Shown piece after piece: positions 4,582-8,186 of a stretch of DNA of 8,186 nt. The notes under the pieces were generated by a model that saw only the letters and a list, made by a program, of their open reading frames with translations, made no database searches and had not been told where the DNA came from. Location of the stretch: NCBI GenBank assembly GCA_934771675.1, contig CAKVMF010000040.1, positions 1-8,186 of the forward strand, in the 5' to 3' direction. How positions within the stretch are numbered: position 1 is the stretch's first letter; each line of letters opens with the position of its first letter. Origin of the DNA: an uncultured Clostridia bacterium. GTDB taxonomy: Bacteria > Bacillota > Clostridia > Christensenellales > UBA1242. A program made the position numbers and the translations under genes.

Positions 4582-7059
4582 ATGCAAAATATAGATAGTG
4601 ATTTGATTCGTGGTAATATTGACACAATCATCTTAAAAACTATGGTTGACGGCGACAAATATGGTCTTGATATCATCAAAGAAGTTGAAACCAGAAGCAA
4701 CGGAACTTATGAACTAAAACAACCAACACTTTATAGCTGTTTGAAGCGTCTTGAAAATCAAGAGCTTATTTCTTCATACTGGCTTGACAGTGATATTGGT
4801 GGAAAACGCCACTATTACAAACTCACTGAAAAAGGTCACGAAACCTTAAGAAAAAAACAAGAAGAATGGTCAAAATCAAAATTTATTATTGATAACTTAC
4901 TAAGCAACTTCAATTATGACGAATACCGCCTTGTTAAAAAAGACGATTATGACAAAATTATTGAAGGCAAGCAATTTGAATATACACCAACCGAAACAAA
5001 ACCAGAAGAACACGCTGAACCTGAAGAACTATCTGAAGAAACCACCGAGCCTTCTGAAATTGAAGAAACTATTAACTCTGAAGAAAATCGAGATGAAACA
5101 GTTGAACCTGAAGCTACTTTTTCTGAAGACCCAGACGAACCAATCGATGAAAGTTTTTCTGTTTCCCCTGACGAAGATCAGACTGACGACACAAATAACG
5201 ACGACGAAAATTTTGAATATAATCAAACTGAAGATGTTCAAAACAGCTTCCAAAATGATGAAACAGAAGAAAATTACTCTCCTGACCCATCTGACGATGA
5301 TGAAAATCAAAATGAAACAAACCTTGATGAAGGCGAAGTTGAACAAATTGATTTTGAAGTTTTGGGCGACGATTTTTCAAACTCTTCTGAATTTGACGAA
5401 GCGAATGAAAACGAAGAATCTAATGATGACGAACAATCTGACGATGATGACCTTACAATAAATTATTCAAACCAACAAATCATCACTCCAACAGAGCAAA
5501 ATGAAGATACCGACTTTGACTCAAATGAAAATGCTGAAAAAGAAAATAATATTTTGGAAAGACTTAGAAGTTGGAATCATGAAGAAATCAATGAATATGT
5601 TGGCGACAAAACATCGTATTTAAATCATGTTAACACAAATTCTGTTCAAGAAAACTTGATGGATATGGTTGACGAAACCGACAACTCTTCAATCAATCAA
5701 AAAATTGATGAATTTTCAAACACGGTTCAACAACTTAACAATTTCTCTCAAGACGGAAATGTTACATCCGATGAAAAACCTGAAATTGAAGAATCTCAAG
5801 AAAATGACGAATCACTTGAAATTGAAAACGGCATTGATATTTATGAGCCTGAAGAAAATGAAGAACCTGCCTCAAACGAATCAGCTTTTGATGACAATTT
5901 TTTAAGTGAACTAAGTGAGCTGAACTCTTCAAACAAAGGTGCATATTTTGATAGCAATGACAATGTTGAATATGGCTCAAAGGAAAGCACACAACCTGAA
6001 AACAACCCTACCCCAGCCGAAAATCAATCATTTGATTATAGCAGCTACGGCTACAACAACGAGTCATATGATTACAACTCTGAAAACAATGATGAATCTC
6101 AAGCGGACACAGAAAATGACGAAGAAACCTATCAAGACAATATCATTGACGACAACGAAAACAGAAGTTACAACACTGAATTTATGAATACTCATTATGA
6201 ACCACTTTACCCTGAAGAAGCTGAACATGTTGAGCAAGAAAGTGTTTCCAATGAAAACGTTGAAGATTCTAATGCAGACCAAACAGAAAGTAGTTATGAA
6301 AATCAATACAACTACTCTGATTTTGATTCAATAATAAGCAAAAACGCAAATGATTATAAACAAGAAAATCAAAATATTGAAGAATCTGTTTATGAGCCAT
6401 TCAGACCAAATTACACTGGTGAAAACTACAAACAGAAACTTTCCAACCTTTCAATGTATTCAAAAGTTACTCTTGATAATAAAGAAAATGAAAAATTGCC
6501 ATCAATTGAAGCAACTGAAAAATCAAAAGATATCAGTGCTCTAAAAGCTGAATTTGAAAAAGAAGGCATTGCAATCAAAGAGTTCAAACGTATCGGTGCA
6601 AATGATGTTGAAAAAAATTATTTGCTTGTAAACAAAATAAATATGATTCGAAGCCTTATATTGCTTTTTGGCTATGTGTTTGTTTTGTCAGCACTTTACA
6701 TAATTTTGAATAACACTTCGCTCAAAGATATGCAAGGATTTTCATTTAAGTATTTCATTTACGGATTTATACCATTTATTATCTATGCTGCATATTTCGT
6801 AACTCTATACTTAATCAATCCATACAAAAAGATACCTGCAAAATATGCCCCACGAATAATGCTATTTATTTCAGTTATAATCACAGTTCAATTGCTGCTC
6901 ATTACTTATTGCGTTAACTTGCAACTTGGATTCTACAGCTTCACTCAAGAATGCTACAATCACTTGATTTGGATTATTCCAACAACAATTAGCTTTGCAC
7001 CAATCATTTCAAACTTGATTTATATAACATTGTTCTATTCAAAGAATTTTAACGTATAA
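4582..7059 (+). CDS. PadR-type regulator on a long acidic disordered linker with four membrane helices
   Basis: Residues 8-90 are a PadR winged helix: LIRGNIDTIILKTMVDGDKY, then GLDIIKEVE, the recognition segment QPTLYSCLKRLENQELI (47-63), and the wing GGKRHYYKLTEKG (73-85). Ordinary PadR proteins are about 100-180 residues; this one has 825. Residues about 135-610 are an unbroken low-complexity tract of Asp, Glu, Asn, Ser, Gln and Thr with no predicted fold, carrying YEP at 421, 539 and 604. Residues 613-688 are mixed-charge and more ordered, with a KDISALKAEFEKEG helix. Four hydrophobic helices follow (about 691-709, 724-745, 758-779, 795-819); the KK...K...R loop between helices 2 and 3 puts the DNA-binding end in the cytoplasm. 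It should bind DNA from the membrane, possibly as a sensor, but the signal and targets are unknown. Monocistronic, with a possible operator on its own promoter. Confidence 0.9.
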   Translation: MQNIDSDLIRGNIDTIILKTMVDGDKYGLDIIKEVETRSNGTYELKQPTLYSCLKRLENQELISSYWLDSDIGGKRHYYKLTEKGHETLRKKQEEWSKSKFIIDNLLSNFNYDEYRLVKKDDYDKIIEGKQFEYTPTETKPEEHAEPEELSEETTEPSEIEETINSEENRDETVEPEATFSEDPDEPIDESFSVSPDEDQTDDTNNDDENFEYNQTEDVQNSFQNDETEENYSPDPSDDDENQNETNLDEGEVEQIDFEVLGDDFSNSSEFDEANENEESNDDEQSDDDDLTINYSNQQIITPTEQNEDTDFDSNENAEKENNILERLRSWNHEEINEYVGDKTSYLNHVNTNSVQENLMDMVDETDNSSINQKIDEFSNTVQQLNNFSQDGNVTSDEKPEIEESQENDESLEIENGIDIYEPEENEEPASNESAFDDNFLSELSELNSSNKGAYFDSNDNVEYGSKESTQPENNPTPAENQSFDYSSYGYNNESYDYNSENNDESQADTENDEETYQDNIIDDNENRSYNTEFMNTHYEPLYPEEAEHVEQESVSNENVEDSNADQTESSYENQYNYSDFDSIISKNANDYKQENQNIEESVYEPFRPNYTGENYKQKLSNLSMYSKVTLDNKENEKLPSIEATEKSKDISALKAEFEKEGIAIKEFKRIGANDVEKNYLLVNKINMIRSLILLFGYVFVLSALYIILNNTSLKDMQGFSFKYFIYGFIPFIIYAAYFVTLYLINPYKKIPAKYAPRIMLFISVIITVQLLLITYCVNLQLGFYSFTQECYNHLIWIIPTTISFAPIISNLIYITLFYSKNFNV

Positions 7060-7062
7060 AGT

Positions 7063-7096
7063 AAAAAAGACTTGCACTTTTGCAAGTCTTTTTTTT
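7063..7096. terminator. Bidirectional terminator between the PadR-membrane gene and RNase HI
   Basis: A perfect 14-bp stem (7063-7076 with 7081-7094) with GACTTGCA/TGCAAGTC at its top and a CTTT loop is followed by T8 (7089-7096). The A run on the other arm lets it serve the convergent rnhA too. Confidence 0.92.
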
Positions 7097-7105
7097 GCTA
7101 TCTAT

Positions 7106-8056
7106 TTATTTATCTTCTTTCAAATTATTTATAATTCGTTCTGCTTCAAGAACTTCCTGTTGATGTTTTGCAATTTCACCAGTTGCAAGTTCATCACAGC
7201 GATTGTTAAACTCGTTGTCTGCATGCCCTTTAACTTTGTTGAAATTTACGTTGTGCTTGGTTAAAAGTTCATCAAGTTTTTTCCAAAGTCCTTCATTTTT
7301 AACAGGCTTTTTGTCAGAACCAAGCCAACCATTTGTCTTCCAATTGTCAATCCACTTTTGATTTATTGCATTAACAACATATGCAGAATCTGAATATAGT
7401 TCAACATTGCATGGTTGCTTTAACATTTTCAAAGCTTCAATAACAGCTGTAAGCTCCATAATATTGTTTGTTGTAAATGTTGTAAAACCTGAAATTTCCT
7501 TTTTTCTGCCGTCATGCATTAAAATTGCACCCCAACCACCTGCACCTGGATTTCCAGAGCACGCACCATCTGTGTAAATCACAACATTGTTCTTTGAATC
7601 TATTTGTTTTGATGTGATTTCAATCTCACTTACATCATTAAGTTCTTCAACAATCTCATTTGCTTTTTCGCCAAATTCTTCAAACGAAAGTTCACTAACC
7701 ACTTCAAAATGAAAGCCAAAAGTTTTGTTTAAGTAATTGAACCATTTGATCAGGATTTCTGCATCATCACAAATTTCTTCAACAACAAAAACTTTAATTT
7801 TAAGGTCTGTTATATTTTCGTCTTTCAAATATTGAACAAAAAACAGAACTGACTCATCTGGCAAAGATAGTTTTGGATTCACAAACAAGTAAAAATTTTT
7901 AAAGTTTTCACGAAAATTTTTATTATCAAAAACATCTTCACATTCATCAGCCAATTGTAAGTTAACTTCCCCAGGTATTACCTTTGGATTATTTGCCAAA
8001 TATTTGTCCCAACATCTTTCGCTTGTAACTTTATCAAAAAAAGCAACGTTAATCAT
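7106..8056 (-). CDS. rnhA: Ribonuclease HI with an unrecognised N-terminal domain
   Basis: Residues about 156-298 of this 316-residue protein are a complete RNase HI, which cuts the RNA strand of RNA-DNA hybrids. The acidic catalytic set is present: D163 (YTDGACSGNPG), E201 (NNIMELTAV), D223 (YSDSAYVV) and D288 (NRCDELA), along with H278 in KVKGHADN and the WIDNWKTNGW handle segment. Typical bacterial RNase HI is about 150-160 residues, so the first 150 are an added domain. That domain is alpha/beta in appearance (strands near FYLFVNP and LKIKVFVVEE, then a helix ILIKWFNYLNKTFG). It is not the viroplasmin-type hybrid-binding domain, whose YYAVxxGxxxGIY pattern is absent. The start is ATG 8056, with AAGGAG six bases upstream; the GTG at 8086 lies in the promoter -10 region. 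The C-terminal helix after 298 may be a tail. Confidence 0.92.
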   Translation of the reverse strand: MINVAFFDKVTSERCWDKYLANNPKVIPGEVNLQLADECEDVFDNKNFRENFKNFYLFVNPKLSLPDESVLFFVQYLKDENITDLKIKVFVVEEICDDAEILIKWFNYLNKTFGFHFEVVSELSFEEFGEKANEIVEELNDVSEIEITSKQIDSKNNVVIYTDGACSGNPGAGGWGAILMHDGRKKEISGFTTFTTNNIMELTAVIEALKMLKQPCNVELYSDSAYVVNAINQKWIDNWKTNGWLGSDKKPVKNEGLWKKLDELLTKHNVNFNKVKGHADNEFNNRCDELATGEIAKHQQEVLEAERIINNLKEDK

Positions 8057-8062
8057 TATTAA

Positions 8063-8068
8063 CTCCTT
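8063..8068 (-). promoter_or_regulatory. Ribosome binding site deciding the rnhA start
   Basis: The minus strand reads AAGGAG six bases before the ATG at 8056. No such site precedes the in-frame GTG at 8086. Confidence 0.85.
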
Positions 8069-8076
8069 ACATGAGC

Positions 8077-8085
8077 ATTTTATCA
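8077..8085 (-). promoter_or_regulatory. Extended -10 promoter of rnhA
   Basis: TGATAAAAT (8085-8077) is an extended -10 box with one mismatch in the hexamer. The -35 region (TTGTAT at 8105-8100) is weak. Transcription would start near 8070, a leader of about 14 bases. Confidence 0.5.
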
Positions 8086-8125
8086 CAATTTTTAAGACTA
8101 TACAAACAAAAAGTAATTAATATTA

Positions 8126-8155
8126 TTGACATATTTTGTTTTGCTGTGATATAAT
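8126..8155 (+). promoter_or_regulatory. Near-consensus promoter of the tRNA gene
   Basis: A perfect TTGACA (8126-8131) and a perfect TATAAT (8150-8155) are 18 bases apart. The -10 box is preceded by TGA, giving an extended -10 as well. It is the strongest promoter in the window, as expected for a stable RNA gene. Confidence 0.85.
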
Positions 8156-8167
8156 CGTTTTGTTGTT

Positions 8168-8186
8168 AGGGGTGTAGTTCATCGGT
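8168..8186 (+). tRNA. tRNA gene, 5' end only, most like tRNA-Trp
   Basis: The last 19 bases read AGGGGTGTAGTTCATCGGT. With A8168 as position 1 they fit a seven-base acceptor strand, T8-A9, a D stem starting GTTC, A14, and the G18-G19 of the D loop. A1 with a GGGG run and TAGTTCA is typical of bacterial tRNA-Trp, but the anticodon lies beyond the window, so the identity is tentative. The gene begins 13 bases after the -10 box. In many Bacillota tRNA-Trp sits ahead of secE-nusG; whether that holds here cannot be seen. Confidence 0.7.

Noticed and set aside
4916..6544. Several open frames on both strands inside the PadR linker
   Set aside because: They arise from the repetitive GAA/GAT/AAT codons of the linker; none has an SD or promoter, and their translations are Lys/Leu/Thr- or Phe/Ile/Val-rich shadows.
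8057..8086. GTG start that would add ten residues to RNase HI
   Set aside because: It overlaps the -10 region and lacks an SD, while the ATG at 8056 has a perfect AAGGAG.
1..8186. CRISPR array, insertion sequence or toxin-antitoxin pair
   Set aside because: No regularly spaced direct repeats, transposase frames or small paired genes were found. The edge integrase alone does not show a mobile element.

Overview
The window is low-GC (about one third G+C), carries the standard genetic code as far as can be read, and has AGGAGG-type ribosome binding sites, TTGACA/TATAAT promoters and U-tract hairpin terminators. This fits an AT-rich member of the Bacillota (Clostridia-like, perhaps an uncultured gut lineage). 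No finer placement can be supported from the sequence alone.

Layout, left to right. At 1-412 (minus) is the N-terminal part of a tyrosine recombinase/integrase, running off the left edge. It shares a divergent promoter region (413-532) with a plus-strand gene (533-1321) whose N-terminal half reads like the tRNA-binding coiled-coil arm of seryl-tRNA synthetase but which has no synthetase catalytic domain. Two bidirectional terminators separate this from a convergent single-pass membrane protein (1414-2079, minus) with an acidic middle and a Lys/Thr-rich tail. Next comes about 1 kb without a convincing gene (2080-3132). It contains a GC-richer, strongly C-over-G skewed block with many short hairpins, a nested inverted repeat (2845-2939), and a short coding-like remnant (2958-3089, minus). 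Then follow trmL (3133-3636, plus; wobble-base tRNA methyltransferase), a YgjP-like zinc metallopeptidase (3689-4363, minus), an 825-residue PadR regulator joined through a roughly 475-residue acidic disordered linker to four membrane helices (4582-7059, plus), and an RNase HI with an unfamiliar N-terminal half (7106-8056, minus). The right edge has a very strong promoter and the first bases of a tRNA gene, most like tRNA-Trp.

The complete genes alternate strand one after another, each with its own promoter, and every convergent pair shares a bidirectional terminator, so I see no operon. Two genes touch tRNA biology (trmL and the SerRS-arm protein) and the window ends in a tRNA, but nothing shows that they work together. 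The most unusual items are the arm-only SerRS-like protein, the membrane-tethered PadR protein with a phased AGTA/TACT operator over its own promoter, the gene-free block at 2118-2844, and the integrase promoter, which is placed so that transcription would start at the A of its start codon.
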